NCBI RefSeq assembly: GCF_000237925.1
Contig: NW_017385994.1
Location: forward strand, 620,001-684,000
From: Schistosoma mansoni
Lineage: Eukaryota; Platyhelminthes; Trematoda; Strigeidida; Schistosomatidae
Direction: 5' to 3'
Length of the DNA stretch: 64,000 nt
Part shown: positions 12,240 to 24,375 of the stretch, one piece after another
Numbering within the stretch: position 1 is the first letter of the stretch
Layout of the letters: every line of letters begins with the position of its first letter
Program-made: the position numbers and the translations under genes
The notes under the pieces: generated by a model
What the model saw: the letters and a program-made list of their open reading frames with translations, nothing else
The model's database searches: none
Told to the model about the DNA's origin: nothing

Positions 12240-12774
12240 CAAGAAGTAACAGTTAATAAGATTAAGAACCGATAATCGAATTCTAACTGACTATGAAATG
12301 AAATGTGATGCATATTTTTAATTGATGTAAGATAATATCATTTAGTCCCAGAAATTCAAGGCAAAAACTGGCAAACATCAGAAACATTGGACACATTTTC
12401 ACATCAGCATTCATTATTAAAGATGGTATTTTGCTAATTACTCGTATCTGCGTTTAAATTTACATTTTGGAACTAATTAGGATGTAAAAAAGTATTAAAA
12501 GAAATCTAAATACTTTATCCTTATTTGAATAATATTTTTTAAAGGTGACAAGATTTTATGGCGAGACTATAATTTATGGATGAACCAATCAGATTTAAGA
12601 TAACAGATCTCGGAGTTTAGCACATAATTCATACAATCATTCATCTAAATATTATTTCGGCATTATAGGTGATGTCAGTTCATGATGAAAACCCTAAATC
12701 TAATTCCTAACCCTAACCATCAACTGTAAATCATAATTATAATTCCTCACATTACTTATAACCCTCATTTAGTC
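12240..12774. other. AT-rich spacer, nothing recognised
   Basis: A short CCTAACCCTAACC-like stretch near 12705 resembles telomeric repeats but spans under 20 bases and is likely chance. Confidence 0.4.
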
Positions 12775-12778
12775 GTAG

Positions 12779-13081
12779 TGTAGTGAACAAGAACACGAGT
12801 GGGGACAATCGAATGTATTTAAGCACAAATTACAGACTATCTCACTAAAATCTGACAACCATAGTGAAAACAGTCAATTTGCGAAATAACAATCAATTGT
12901 CTCAATCTTAACTGTTCCTTCTGCAAATATCAGTCCGTCTTCTCTGATTTGATCGTTCATGCCTTTTCATACCGATTGCGCTTCATTCCTGTTCGTTCCT
13001 TATCGATCTTCTGCCAAAATACATTCTATGTCCGACCATCAGCATATACTGCTTGAGTGGATATAAGTAGACCACGCCACA
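12779..13081 (+). mobile_element. Solo LTR, family D (copy 2)
   Basis: A 303 bp fossil LTR beginning TGTAGTGAAC and ending ACCACGCCACA, with a TATA-like GGATATAAGTAG near the end. It is flanked by an exact 4 bp TSD, GTAG, at 12775-12778 and 13082-13085, which fixes both ends of the family. Confidence 0.7.
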
Positions 13082-13085
13082 GTAG

Positions 13086-13888
13086 TTAATAGGTGGACAT
13101 TTTCAAGGTGATTTTAGCGTTGCTCAAAGGTCTTCCATAAAACTAAGTCTCACTGATAATAATTTCAAACCTGAATAGAATAAAATATAAACATTCTATA
13201 AATGTACTATTTAATAATAATAATAGTTCTACATTATCACAATATTCATCGGTTAACCTGAACCGTAATTTCTATACTTAACTGTTTTCAAAAGAAGTAT
13301 TTCTTTTAACATAAAAGATTTTCAACGATTATACTTTATGTCTTGAATTACACTATGTGTATCAATATAGCCATCACTTCCAAAAAAGGCTTGAAAACCG
13401 AGTAAATTTACTCTTGGTGAACTTATATTCCTTATAAGAACTTTCGTGTAAATTAGAACGAATAGTTTCACAGTACTTCACAGTATATTTCCTAGAAAAA
13501 GCTTAGACCAGATTGCCAGGTGAAACGTCGGATTTACTTCAAATTCATTCGCTGAGATTTTACAAATATATTTTAACTAATTATACTCTTGATTTAGTCT
13601 ATATGTTTAAATTAATTATGCTTTCAGACAATTGATTTTACATCAATTCTGATGTATTGAATGAATATAGGTAATCCAGCCTACTTTTATCAGTGAGTAT
13701 AGAGATAGACATGAATTTGTAGATAATTAATTTATGTCTATTTGATACAAAATAGAAATATCAAAGTAAATTCTGAAATCATAATTTAAATTAATGAATA
13801 ATTTCATGTGTCACATTTAAAAAGAAAACTACTGTATTGTAGAGAAGTCATTCGAAATGATATTTTTCTAAAACTAATAAATATGTAA
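13086..13888. other. AT-rich spacer, nothing firm
   Basis: A CCAGGTGAAACGTCGG motif near 13520 recalls the start of Penelope-type elements, but nothing else supports one. Confidence 0.4.
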
Positions 13889-14240
13889 AGCTAGACCACC
13901 ACTGAAAACCTAAAAGAACTGGACGACCGTTTCGTCCTAGTATGGGACTCTCCAGCAGTGCGCATTCATGATCCTGCACATAGGGCTCGAACCCACCACT
14001 TTCGGTTTCACGCACGAATACTTAAACTCTAAATCACTGAGCCATCATCCATTGGTGTTAATGTCTAGCTTCAACCAGTCTACGAAATTGCATCATCATT
14101 CACCATTGTCTTCTGTGAGTAAGAGCCTCACAACAGACACGGTTGAACTCCACTGTTCAGGGCTTCTCACTAGAACTCCGGCAAACGCTTCTTAAAACCA
14201 GTCACTAGCGAGCACATGGTGATGATTATCAGAATGGAGG
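13889..14240 (-). repeat. Family B hammerhead repeat, long copy
   Basis: Minus orientation. From right to left: upstream body (GACTGG..., GTGGAGTTCAACC), tRNA-like part with B-box-like GGGTTCGAGCC, the hammerhead segment at about 13911-13965 (GACGAAACGG present), and the CCAGGTTTTC-equivalent tail. The extra upstream body shows that the complete unit is ~400 bp. Confidence 0.72.
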
Positions 14241-14285
14241 GTTATGAAAATTGTAATAATTTATTAGTTGAATTCATGAGTTGAT

Positions 14286-14405
14286 GTAAGCTAGATGAGT
14301 ACTCCTGAGGAGTCCCATACTAGGACGGAAAGGCTGTCCAGTACTTCCAGGTTTTCCATGGTGGTCTAGTTTTGATGGAATCATAAATTCAACTATTAAT
14401 AAACA
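14286..14405 (+). repeat. Family B hammerhead fragment
   Basis: Only the ribozyme segment and 3' tail remain (about 14300-14390). CTGAGGAGTCCC is intact, but the 3' core reads GACGGAAAG. It lies ~45 bp from an opposite-strand B copy. Confidence 0.65.
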
Positions 14406-15477
14406 TATATACACATTTTTTACATAATACAGGTTTAAACTGACTTCAGTTATTTAAATGTACTTCTATCAGTCGTTGTACAAATATCGAGTAACTAAAA
14501 CATATATATCATACTTATATAAAATATAACCAAAACAGCAGTTTGTATTTGTTCAAATCCACTGGATATGAATTTTTGATTAAGCCATGTAGTTCTTTGT
14601 ATGCAAAAACTTACTTTTAGAATGATATCTTGAGAATAAGAATAAGTTCATAGCATCTTTTTCAGTAGGATTCTTAGTATTTATTTCAGTTAGTAAATGC
14701 TTATGATTAAGTGTGGTTTGTATTTTTCATGCATCAGAATATATATATATATAGACACTTCAAAATACTGTTTTCGATTTTGATAACTCGACTAGTACTG
14801 CATTAACTCTGATGACATTATATTTTAGAGGTTTTATAAGCATTTAGTTATGAGTGTCGTGAAACATTATGCTATCTAAATAAGCTATAAATTATTCTGT
14901 TGATGAACAGCCATCACAAGTAAGATTTTCTTGGCATTTTTCTGTTTTGAAAAGAATCTGTCAGAGCCTACTTATAACGCTTCGATTCTTTTATAAATAA
15001 AGGGTTTATCTAGTGTTATAGATGTCTTGATCTAGTAAGAGCAATCTAATAGAGATAAAGTTTTTCTTTTTATTATCCAATTCACTAATTATTATTATAT
15101 ATATATATATGTTGACCAGCCATCACTGAAATAACATTTATGCCCTTTTCGAGGTTCTTGAAAAACTGTTTTTCACTTCATTATTTCTCCAAATTTAACG
15201 AGCTATAGTTAGTCATATCTCTATTACGAACTAAACCATGTATATAAGTTTATGATCCTTCTAACTATTGTCTATGATTCATATCATTGTACATCAATTT
15301 GTTCACTGCATTATTTTATCAGTAGAATTGTTGCTTATTTGTTCATTCATTTTTTGAGTTCAGTAATACCGAAAAACATAAACAAGCTCATTTATATACA
15401 TTTTAACTTTATTCTGCATGAACAAACATACAAATTTAACAGCATTTTAATTCTACAAGAAATAATAATTAAATAAG
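14406..15477. other. AT-rich spacer with short TA runs
   Basis: Short (TA)n tracts at about 14741-14752 and 15094-15110. No gene or dispersed repeat recognised. Confidence 0.45.
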
Positions 15478-15488
15478 TGAAAATATTT

Positions 15489-16054
15489 TATAGTTGAAAT
15501 CATGAGTCAAATGAAGCTAGACCACCATGGAAAACCTGGAACAACTAGGCGGCCGTTTCGTCCTATTATGGGACTCCTCAGCTGTGCGCATCCACTATCC
15601 CACCTCGCGAGCTTCAAACCCAAGACCTATCAGCCTCGCGCGCGAGATTGATAATAATCATATGCTCACTATTGACTGACTACAAGAGGTATTTCCTGGA
15701 GTTCTAGTAAGGAGCAGTGACGAGTGGAGTTTAACCAGGTCTGTTGTGAGATAGTCACTCACTGAAGACAATGGTGGACGGTTGCTCAATCTCGTGGATT
15801 GGTTGAAGTTAGACATTAACACCGTTGGATGCCGGCTCAGTAGTCTATCGGTTAAGTGCTTGCGCTCGAGACTGATAGGTTCTGGGTTCCAATCTCATGA
15901 GGCGGGATCGTGGATGCACACTACTGAGGAGTCTCACAATATGACGAAACAGCCGTCCATTGCTTTTGGATTTTCGATTGTGGTCTAGCTTCCATTGACT
16001 CATCATTTCAACTATAAAATTACTACAATATCCACGAAAACTCCTTCTGATAAA
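15489..16054. repeat. Family B hammerhead foldback element, longest copy with TSD
   Basis: The left arm (15489-15652) is antisense: tail, hammerhead and B-box-like region. It joins a complete sense unit (about 15650-16054) comprising the upstream body, TTGGTTGAAGTTAGAC, A box CCGGCTCAGTAG, B box GGGTTCCAATC, hammerhead CTGAGGA...GACGAAAC and the end CTCCTTCTGATAA. An exact 11 bp TSD, TGAAAATATTT, at 15478-15488 and 16055-16065 brackets both arms. At 566 bp this is the best reference copy for the inverted form. Confidence 0.83.
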
Positions 16055-16307
16055 TGAAAATATTTATAATTTCATTTCGTTTTGTTATAAAGTTAAAATC
16101 GTTTTTATTTCTTTTTTTTTTACTTTTTTTTAAGTAAAAAGAAAAAGAACAACCATTAAAGCAACACAGTTGTCTAGTGTTTAATTAAATTGTGAATTTT
16201 AACAAATTTCTTGCTAATAAAAGAATGAAAATATTTTCTTATTGAATATAAAATGAAATTTCTCATAATTTTCTTTAAACGAAAAAAAATTCAAGCTAAT
16301 AAACGTA

Positions 16308-16441
16308 AACAAAGATGGATAGTGGCTAGCAGTGGAATCCAGGACGCGCGTTTCGTGCTATTTGGGACTCGTCAGCTGGATGCACCTGTGACTTAGAGTT
16401 GATGTTCACTATGGGACCCGAACTCAGTACCATTTAGCTTT
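16308..16441 (-). repeat. Family A hammerhead SINE, truncated, ribozyme core intact
   Basis: The 3' half of the SINE in minus orientation. On the minus strand the ribozyme segment (16331-16386) reads CCAGCTGACGAGTCCC, then CACGAAACGCGCGTCCTGG. The core and GTC cleavage site are intact, with one mismatch in stem II. The 5' part stops just before the tRNA-like head. Confidence 0.82.
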
Positions 16442-17238
16442 TATTTTTACATATACCTTGTACAAAATGATATTTATGTGTGTATGTATATTCACATACA
16501 AAACTTAGATAAGATTATATATTAATTCCAAACAACTTATTCTTAAGCTGCTTCAAATATACTAAAAATGATCTTACTATACTGATATACGAACATGTTG
16601 ATGATAATGTTTTTAAGTAATTGCATATCAAAACTTTGTATATATTTAGTTATTGTGAAACATAAAAAACACTTATACATCCTTATAGATTATAATAACA
16701 CTCTCACTTTTGCTTAAAACAGAAATAATTAAACTGTCAAAAATCAGATCGTAATCATGAAACTAATTGAGATATACATAAGTGAGTATTCTTCGTGCAA
16801 CTTGATGAGATCATCTATCAGAAACAAATTAACAATGTGATTTAAAGTCAGTTAACTCAAAACAGCCAGTAGGGTTTGTAAACAATGACAAAGAAAATGT
16901 TAGTTTGACTATGATAAACTAGTTAGCATTTTAAGAGGTGACTATTTTCTTGAGAGCTAGGTAGAGAAATATAAAGACTTTGTGACTACATTTCTCCTTT
17001 CAGTTATGCTTGATAATGGTTCAGATTTATTAGTACAATAAAACTTCAAGCAACTTCGTGTTTTTATATGGCTTGATGAAATATTTGGTCACAATATATA
17101 AATGACTGGCACCATAGGAATTACATCTATGTAGGATAACTAGTCAGATTCCTATAGATTTCTAATACTTTGGTTTCGTAAAACTGTAGTTAAAATTTAA
17201 AACTCAGGTGAATTCTTTTGATATTATTAGATCCTTGT
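16442..17238. other. AT-rich spacer, nothing recognised
   Basis: No exon, RNA gene or repeat recognised. Confidence 0.45.
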
Positions 17239-17480
17239 CAGAATGACGGTTTGTCGAGATTGCAGTAATTTAATGGTTGGGTTCATGAGTCCATTTAAGC
17301 TATACCACCATGAAAAACCCTGAAGCACTGGACGGCCGTTTCGCCCTATCGTAGGACTCCTCAACAGTGTGCTTCCACAATCCCGCCTCATGAGATTCGA
17401 ACCCAGGACCTATCAGTTTCGCGCTCTAGCGCTTAACCTCTGGACCACTGAGCCGGCATCCAACGGTGATATTCATTTCT
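17239..17480 (-). repeat. Family B hammerhead repeat
   Basis: Minus orientation. It begins at its 3' end (left) with the CAGAATGACGGTTTGTCGAGATT version of the family tail, then the hammerhead segment (about 17318-17372; core TTGAGGA has the first C changed), the B-box-like GGGTTCGAATC and the A-box-like GGCTCAGTGG. Confidence 0.75.
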
Positions 17481-18095
17481 GGCATAGTTTTCAAATTTCA
17501 ATGACATTTCACATACTGTTTGAATAAGTCAAATTCTGTACTATTCATTAATTGATCCATGATAGCACAGAAAAAAAATAATTTACAGGATAAATATTTA
17601 TTATACAAACTGTCATGGCAGAAAATTGTGATCAGTAACTGAAAGAAAATTTCAAGGAATCAGATATCATAGACTTTTATTATTAATAATAGCTTTATTC
17701 AATATTATATTATTATTACGGGAATAACTTTAACACAGAGCATTTGGAATTAAGAATATCACCATGTTAGTTGACATCATGTATGGATTGAATTTCCTAT
17801 TGTACCTAAATACTAGAAATCGAGTAATATAATAAATAAATTTATTTATCCAGCTTAAACTAGCTGTCAGTAAAGTATTTAGAAGCCTATAAATGCAAGC
17901 GACTCTGAGAGTAAATAAAAGCTAATCGGTGAAGAACATTATTCAAATTGTTAATAGTAACATTCATATAACTACTTTAAACATGGTCGATAATAATTTC
18001 AGCAAGACCATCATTCATGGACTCTTTCATTATTTTCTATAATATAAAGGAAATATTCATTCAGCCTAATTCCTGACTTCTTAAATCATCCACAT
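17481..18095. other. AT-rich spacer, nothing recognised
   Basis: No exon, RNA gene or repeat recognised. Confidence 0.45.
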
Positions 18096-18106
18096 ATGAG
18101 TTATTG

Positions 18107-18630
18107 TTTTATTTATTTATTTATACATATCAACATTGGTACGAGGAGGCACTAAATAGATATTCACCACATAAATCATTCGATTTGTGTGAAGGCTGGG
18201 ATACTGTCCGGGTGCCTAAACCGAAGCAGATGGTCTTCTTAGGGGGCCACACCCCGAACTTTTGACCTAAGGGTCTAATCCACAAGGCAGTGGGGCAACG
18301 TTGGGAGATGCAGTCCCATGGTAGCCGGTGACGAACAATAAGTTTGTGCTCCTTTTATTTCCTTAGGATCCTGGAGCCCATGTGCACCATTGTTTTAAAA
18401 TCAGGGTTTCCAAACTCTCCTGGGTGGACCCTCTGTGTCCACTACCAACCCGGCTAAAGCGCCGGACATTCGCTTTTAATCATCTCAGTTTCTTAAACAA
18501 CACCTCCGCCCTGAGAAAGCAGTGAGTAGGACTTCCCTAGCAGTGGTTGTATGTACGTGGCCGTGTGAGAGGATTTCGAGAGAGAGAGCTGACTCTCCTC
18601 ACCCTTGGTCCTACCAGTGGATTCGGGGGC
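18107..18630 (-). mobile_element. Family C retroposon, diverged copy
   Basis: A 524 bp copy in minus orientation, with an A-rich (AAATA)n tail at its left end and its 5' end at GGGGGC (18630). An imperfect 11 bp TSD (9 of 11 match) lies at 18096-18106 and 18631-18641. It is the most diverged C copy in the window, so probably the oldest. Confidence 0.75.
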
Positions 18631-18641
18631 ATGATTAATTG

Positions 18642-19185
18642 TGTCACTGCCTAATTCATTCATCAGTCTTGGAGTTTTTTCATTTTGATTACTCTTATTA
18701 TTTATTAAATTATTGTAATATCATATTAACGTTTTATCATTTAATAAACTAATATAGATTAATCATAATTTGGAAGGTGTAAAAAGCATAATTATGTAGA
18801 TCATTATTGATAATTCCTTAATGGTTTGTTTTTTTCTATTGACAATTATACTCTAAAGCTTTTATTACTTATTAAGATTTATGATTTTAGTTTGTTTAGA
18901 TACAAGGTAATAACCAATAATTAGGCTATTGGAACATGATTCAAACTCTTTTAACGCCCAAAAACACAAATACAAAATTGTATAATTTTAACACTTATAA
19001 CTATAGAGGAATTAAGTCAGTTAATTTTGTGATGAACATACATATTTGATTAAAGAATACTAAGTGAATAGGTAACAGTATGTAAAACTCGAAAAAAAGT
19101 GGTATCTTTTTGGTGATAAAGATGGAACCATGCAAAAAAACTTAAAGGTAGATGAATGTAAAGAGTAGTTTTACAAGGTTTCCTT
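18642..19185. other. AT-rich spacer, nothing recognised
   Basis: No exon, RNA gene or repeat recognised. Confidence 0.45.
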
Positions 19186-20002
19186 TGTAGTTAATGAGAA
19201 TACAGGTGGAGACAATCGATTGTATTTGAACACAAAGTTGTAAAACATCTTAGTAAAATCTAAGAACCATACAGTAAATATTTAATTTACAAAATGTTAA
19301 TCAATCGTCTCAATGTTCACCGGTTTTTTGAGTTCCACAACAATCATTCACTGTTTTCTTTCCCTTTTCGTCGATCTTCTTAGTCTTTTGCCGCCAAGTA
19401 TTTTACTTTCCATCGATGATACATACCACTTATATCTGGCCCCCAAATGCCCTGGTACGGTCGAGAGTGTGGAGAGTCCGCTCTCCCCCTCCAAATGCTC
19501 TCACATGGCCACGCGTGTATAGCCTCTGCCAGGGAAGTCCTGCTCACTGCCTTCTCATGGCGGAGGTGTTGTTCACGAAACTGAGAGGACGAAAAGCGAA
19601 TGTCCGGCACTTTAACCGGGTTAGTGGACATTGAAAGTTCACCTAGAATAGTTGGAAAACCCTCATTCCAAACCAATGATATACATGGGCTCCAGTATCC
19701 TGAGGGAACAAATGGCGTATGAATCAATCGTTGATCACCGACTACCATGGGAATGCATCTCCTCACGATGGTCCACTGCCTTGTGGATCAGACCTTTAGG
19801 TCAAAGTTTCCGGGTGTGGCCCCCTAAGAAAACCACCTGCTTCAGTTTGGGCACCTGAGCAGTATCATAACCCTCACACAAATCGAATGAGATTTGTGTG
19901 GCGCATATATATCTGGTGCTTCCTTGTATCTATATTTATGTGTTTAAATAAAATAAATAAATAAATAACTTATATCTATCGACATTAATAGCACATACCA
20001 CA
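19186..20002 (+). mobile_element. Solo LTR, family D (copy 3), split by a family C insertion
   Basis: The fossil LTR runs 19186-19437, is interrupted by the C element at 19438-19967, and ends at 20002 (CATACCACA). It lacks internal retroelement sequence. It is more diverged than copies 2 and 4. Confidence 0.62.
19438..19967 (+). mobile_element. Family C retroposon with TSD
   Basis: A 530 bp copy beginning GGCCCCCAAATGCCCTGG and ending in (AAATA)n. It is flanked by an exact 10 bp TSD, ACTTATATCT, at 19428-19437 and 19968-19977, which lies inside a family D LTR and defines C's true ends. No reverse transcriptase is encoded. A sense ORF of the MENP...KPM type, seen in other copies, is partly open. 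I do not recognise the family name. Confidence 0.85.
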
Positions 20003-21689
20003 GCCTTATATAAACTACCGAGATTTATTTAATTGAATTAAATATGCTGAAGAATAAATAAATTCACCTACTTAACAATAAAGATATACTAATTGAAATA
20101 TCTGTTCGATTCGACAAGAGTTGAATACAGTTGAAGACAACTGACTGATTTTAATCAGTATTTTCACTAATCGTCACTTTTTATGTATCGTCATGTTGTC
20201 TATTCCTTATAAATCAGTACATAACTGAATGTGAAAGAATAACCCAAATCTGTCAGTTGTTCTTTACACTACTATCATTCTTTCCTTTATATTAAGTACT
20301 AACGAGCAAATTCATCATCAAATAAGTGGGAATCTCTCTACATGGTTTGGGAAAAAGTCAGACCAAGTCAATACGTAGCATCATTGTGACAAATCCAGTT
20401 GATAATGGTTATTTATTGTCTATTTTCGTCATTTCATAATGCTCTTCAATCTAGTCTCCTACATACAACAAAACCTATAAGGATCCAAACTTATAATCAT
20501 TTCTTTATGTGTGATACTCTTGTCCATTATTTGGCCGGATGTGATTTGAGCGTTTTTCACTGAATTTTTTTAACATCGTGTATTTCTTTATCCTTCTTCA
20601 CCTTCTGTTAACATTTCTCCCCATTGGATTACTTAGGTACTTTTTATTACGTAATTTTAATGACATTTTTGTGATTATTATTTTAATATCTGTTTATCCA
20701 AGATTAACTTACTTCCTATATTGAACTATTGATTAGAACTTTTATTGTTTTTTTTTTATCACTACTAGTGTACCTGTCTTCTTATCACTAATCTTCACTA
20801 TTAAGGAATTATTTTTTTTTTTTACAATTTTTGAGCTATTTCCTTCACTCCTCTTTTTTTTATAATCTCTATTCTTTAAGATTGACATCTCACCTACTTA
20901 CATACTTTATATTTTATGATGAGTGACGTAAATGTGAATGATTACCTTTCAAGTTACTATGATTGTTAAAATAACCGGTTAGTTTGTTATATCACCATTA
21001 TTTTTTTAATGATTAACATGTTAAGTAAGATCTAGAAAAGATTGTATGACTGTTTCAATCTCCTGTATAATGCATGATTTTTCTTGTTGTTGTTATTATT
21101 CATAACCTTGACCGACCGAAAACATTCAACTCCCAGATACATTAAATAACAGCCATAGACTGATTCATATTTTCATTTTAATAGCATCGAACTTCGACAA
21201 GAAAATAATGATTGAGTTATTTAGTGACTTTCAAGTCATTAGTAAATAAATTCTAGATAGTGTCAAGTGAAAGGAATATTTGAAAAATTCATAAAAGTGT
21301 AAATAAAGAGGTCACTAATACTGAGTTGTTGACCAACTGAGGGTGATATATCCATAATGATTGTATATCAAAGTTCATTTTCATGTTTATAGTCTTATAT
21401 TATGATCTATCATGAAATATTCTTACTTTAAATCAATAGTTTTCGGAATATGGAGGAATAATTTTCGATTAAATCCTTTTTTTAATAGATTGGTCCACAT
21501 CTCCCTCAACCATGCCTACACACGCAAAAGCAAACACCTCTGATTTATCTTTCTTCCAAACATTCTTCCTATTTAATTTTTTTACGTTATTAATAAAATA
21601 TTATTCAGATAAAACATTAATTATTAGTTTATTATGATTAAATAGTAATTTTTAATGAAATATGTGAAAATGACGATTTCTATAAACAG
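20003..21689. other. AT-rich spacer, nothing recognised
   Basis: No exon, RNA gene or dispersed repeat recognised on either strand. Several poly-T runs. Confidence 0.45.
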
Positions 21690-22045
21690 AAATATTACTT
21701 TTAATAGTTGAGACCATGAATCAATTGAAGCTAGACCACCATGGAAAACCTGGAAGCACTGGATAGCCGTTTTGTCCTATTGTGGGACTCCTCACCAGCG
21801 CGCATTCACAATCCCGCATCACGAGATTCGAACCCAGGACCTATCAGCCTCGCGCGCGAGCACCTAACCACTAGACCGCTGGGTCGGCATTCAACAGTGG
21901 TAATGTCTAACTTCAACCAATCCACGAAATTGAGCGACACATCCGCCACTATCTCACAACAGACCTGATTGAACTCCACTGGTCACTGCTTCTCACTAGA
22001 ACTTCAGGAAATACCTCTTGGAGCCAGTCAATAGTGAGCATATTA
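21690..22045 (-). repeat. Family B hammerhead repeat, nearly complete unit
   Basis: Minus orientation. Hammerhead segment (about 21752-21806), B-box-like GGGTTCGAATC, A-box-like region and the full upstream body to GACTGGCTCCAAGAGG. The segment keeps CTCAACTATTA-type 3' sequence but lacks the outer CTCCACAAAA tail. Confidence 0.75.
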
Positions 22046-23582
22046 CTATTAATATGAATAAAATATTACAAAAGACGAAATACAAAAGTGTATAAAGCAA
22101 AACTATTCATTATCATCATCATCATTGTCATTATGAATATTAATTAAAACTAATTTATTAGTAGTACTAAATTCTTATTATTTATGTAATCAACAATTCA
22201 ATTACATATCTGGTACCCCGAGTGAGATCAATCCTTGACGAATGCTACATATAAAGCGGACTAATCTCAGCAAAACTATCTATCACTAGTTCTATTTTCA
22301 TCAATAAAAAATTCATTATGCAACAGACATCATACTTCTATTACAACTGGGAAATGTCTCCATAAGTTATAAAATATATAAGTATAGTACTGAAAGATTT
22401 CCAATTCATTATCATTTGAAAAATGCTTCGCACAAGAGTTTTCGTTCTTCAAAATCATCAATATAATCACTTCAATTAAACCATAATTTCTTACATTTTG
22501 TTAATACAGACTCTCAAGAGAGTCTATCTGTCTTTACATCAAATAACTAGATTAATGATCTTCTACAAATGAATAGCCGATTCGATTGATCATAAGCGGT
22601 TTTTATCTTAATCTAAGAAAAGATAAAAAGGCTTATAAAAATAAATAGAATGAAGATTTCTTTAATTTATCAAGTATTTAAGTAAATAATTATATACTTA
22701 TTCAACTGGGAGATGGATTGTGTTTAAATTCTAAATTCATCTAAATTATACATATTTAAATATACAAAACGAGTCTTCATTTCAGTCTTGTTTTCAAGGA
22801 CAGAATATAGACAACCATCTAATATATATGTACATCATTCATTTATATTCAAAAGTATAGAGATTAGTTGCTGGGTAAGAAAAAAATAATCAACTTGGTT
22901 AGTAGACATCTTTTTTTTTGTTGTCGTAAATCGTAAATGTAAATTTCTTATGCATATTTTTTAAATTTTGTATAAAATACAGCTGTTTAGTAACTAGACA
23001 ATCGAATAACTAATTAGCATTTTAACAGTTTATTTAAGGAGTATTATCATTTGTATTACATAACTAGTACGGAAAAGAAAAATAACTAGGGAGATGAGGC
23101 TTTCTAAATAACTTTATACTATTCTGATTGCTAATAATTCTTTACCCTTATGCTTTCTTGTAGGTATGATAAAACTATGCGTTGTAAAAACTATATATAT
23201 AGATGTACTAATTTTTTTTTCGGATTAGCAACAGGTGAAACGAATTCTTACAAGACTCGAAATGAATTCATGTTGTAACTATGCTAGAATTATTGTTTAT
23301 TTAAAAAAAAGAAAGAAAATAATTGTGAAAACTTTCTAGACAACTGACTAGTTTCAAAATTGTTATTTTTGGTATCTTTTTAATAATATTCATTATTTAT
23401 ATGAATATTCGTCAAAATTAGAACGTATAGCTTAGGTGACGATTATAGAGAAGTCATTACATGTGAAAATTATATTTGAAATAATCTTAGCGATTGAAAT
23501 TTAAATAACTCAAAATTTTCGTTCATCTAGCTTATCTGGACTTCTTTAGAGTAATAATCAAAATCATCAAAGAATTATAGAT
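22046..23582. other. AT-rich spacer, nothing recognised
   Basis: No exon, RNA gene or dispersed repeat recognised. Confidence 0.45.
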
Positions 23583-24001
23583 CGGAAGGGTTTTTGTGGA
23601 TATTATAGTAATTTTAATAGTTGAGATTATGAATCAATTGAAGCTAGACCACTATGGAAAATATGGAAGCACTGGACGGCCGTTTCGTCATATTGTGGGA
23701 CTCCTCAATAGCACGCATCACGATCCCGCCTCGCGTGATTCGAACCAAGGACCTACTAGACGCGCGCGCGAGCACTTAACCTTAGACTACTGAGCTGGCA
23801 TCCATCGGTGTTAATGTCCAAATTCAACCGATTCACGGAATTGAGTGACATATCCACTCTTGTCTTCAGTGAGTTACTATCTCCCAACAGACCTGATTGA
23901 ACTCCACTGGTCACTGCTTCTCCCTAGAACTTCAGAAAATACCTCTTGAAGCCAGTCACTAGTGAACATATGTTGATCATTATCAGAAGCGGTTTTTGTG
24001 A
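23583..24001 (-). repeat. Family B hammerhead repeat, complete ~415 bp unit
   Basis: Minus orientation, from GGAAGGGTTTTTGTGG at the left to ATTATCAGAAGCGGTTTTTG at the right, so the same terminal sequence occurs at both ends. Hammerhead segment at about 23660-23712 has the first core base changed (TTGAGGA). B-box and upstream body are present. The repeated end suggests derivation from a tandem multimer or an adjoining second unit. Confidence 0.75.
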
Positions 24002-24007
24002 ATATTA

Positions 24008-24090
24008 TGTGCCTAAACAGCCGTCCAGTGCTTCCAGGTTTTCCATGGTGGTCTAGCTTCAAGTGATTCATGATCTCAACTATTAAAATT
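24008..24090 (+). repeat. Family B 3' arm fragment
   Basis: Starts inside the hammerhead 3' strand (CAGCCGTCCAGTGCTTCC) and runs to CATGATCTCAACTATTAAAA. It is head-to-head with the unit ending at 24001. Confidence 0.7.
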
Positions 24091-24182
24091 ATAGATCGTT
24101 TTTTAATAACCATATCAAATCTATACTATGTTAAACCGATCATATTTGAATGTTGAATTTAGTAAAGAGGCTAATATGAATC

Positions 24183-24375
24183 ATTATCAGAAGTGGTTTT
24201 TGTGGAGATTTAGTATCTGGTGCGAGACTGGTAGGTCCTAGGTTCGAATCTCGCGAGGCGAGGTCGTAGATGCGCACTGCTGAAGAGTCCCACAATAGAA
24301 CAAAACGGCCATCCAGTGCTTTCAGGTTTTCCCTGGTGGTCTAGCTTCGATTGACTCACGCTTTCAACTATAATA
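24183..24375 (+). repeat. Family B hammerhead repeat
   Basis: Preceded by the family's outer end sequence (CAGAAGTGGTTTTTGTGGAG), then the tRNA-like B box GGTTCGAATC, a hammerhead segment (about 24272-24325; CTGAAGAG, 3' core AACAAAAC altered) and the 3' arm. Confidence 0.72.

Noticed and set aside
12700-12725. Telomere-like CCTAACCC motif
   Set aside because: Too short and not repeated.
13500-13545. CCAGGTGAAACGTCGG as the start of a Penelope-like element
   Set aside because: No reverse transcriptase or terminal repeat nearby.
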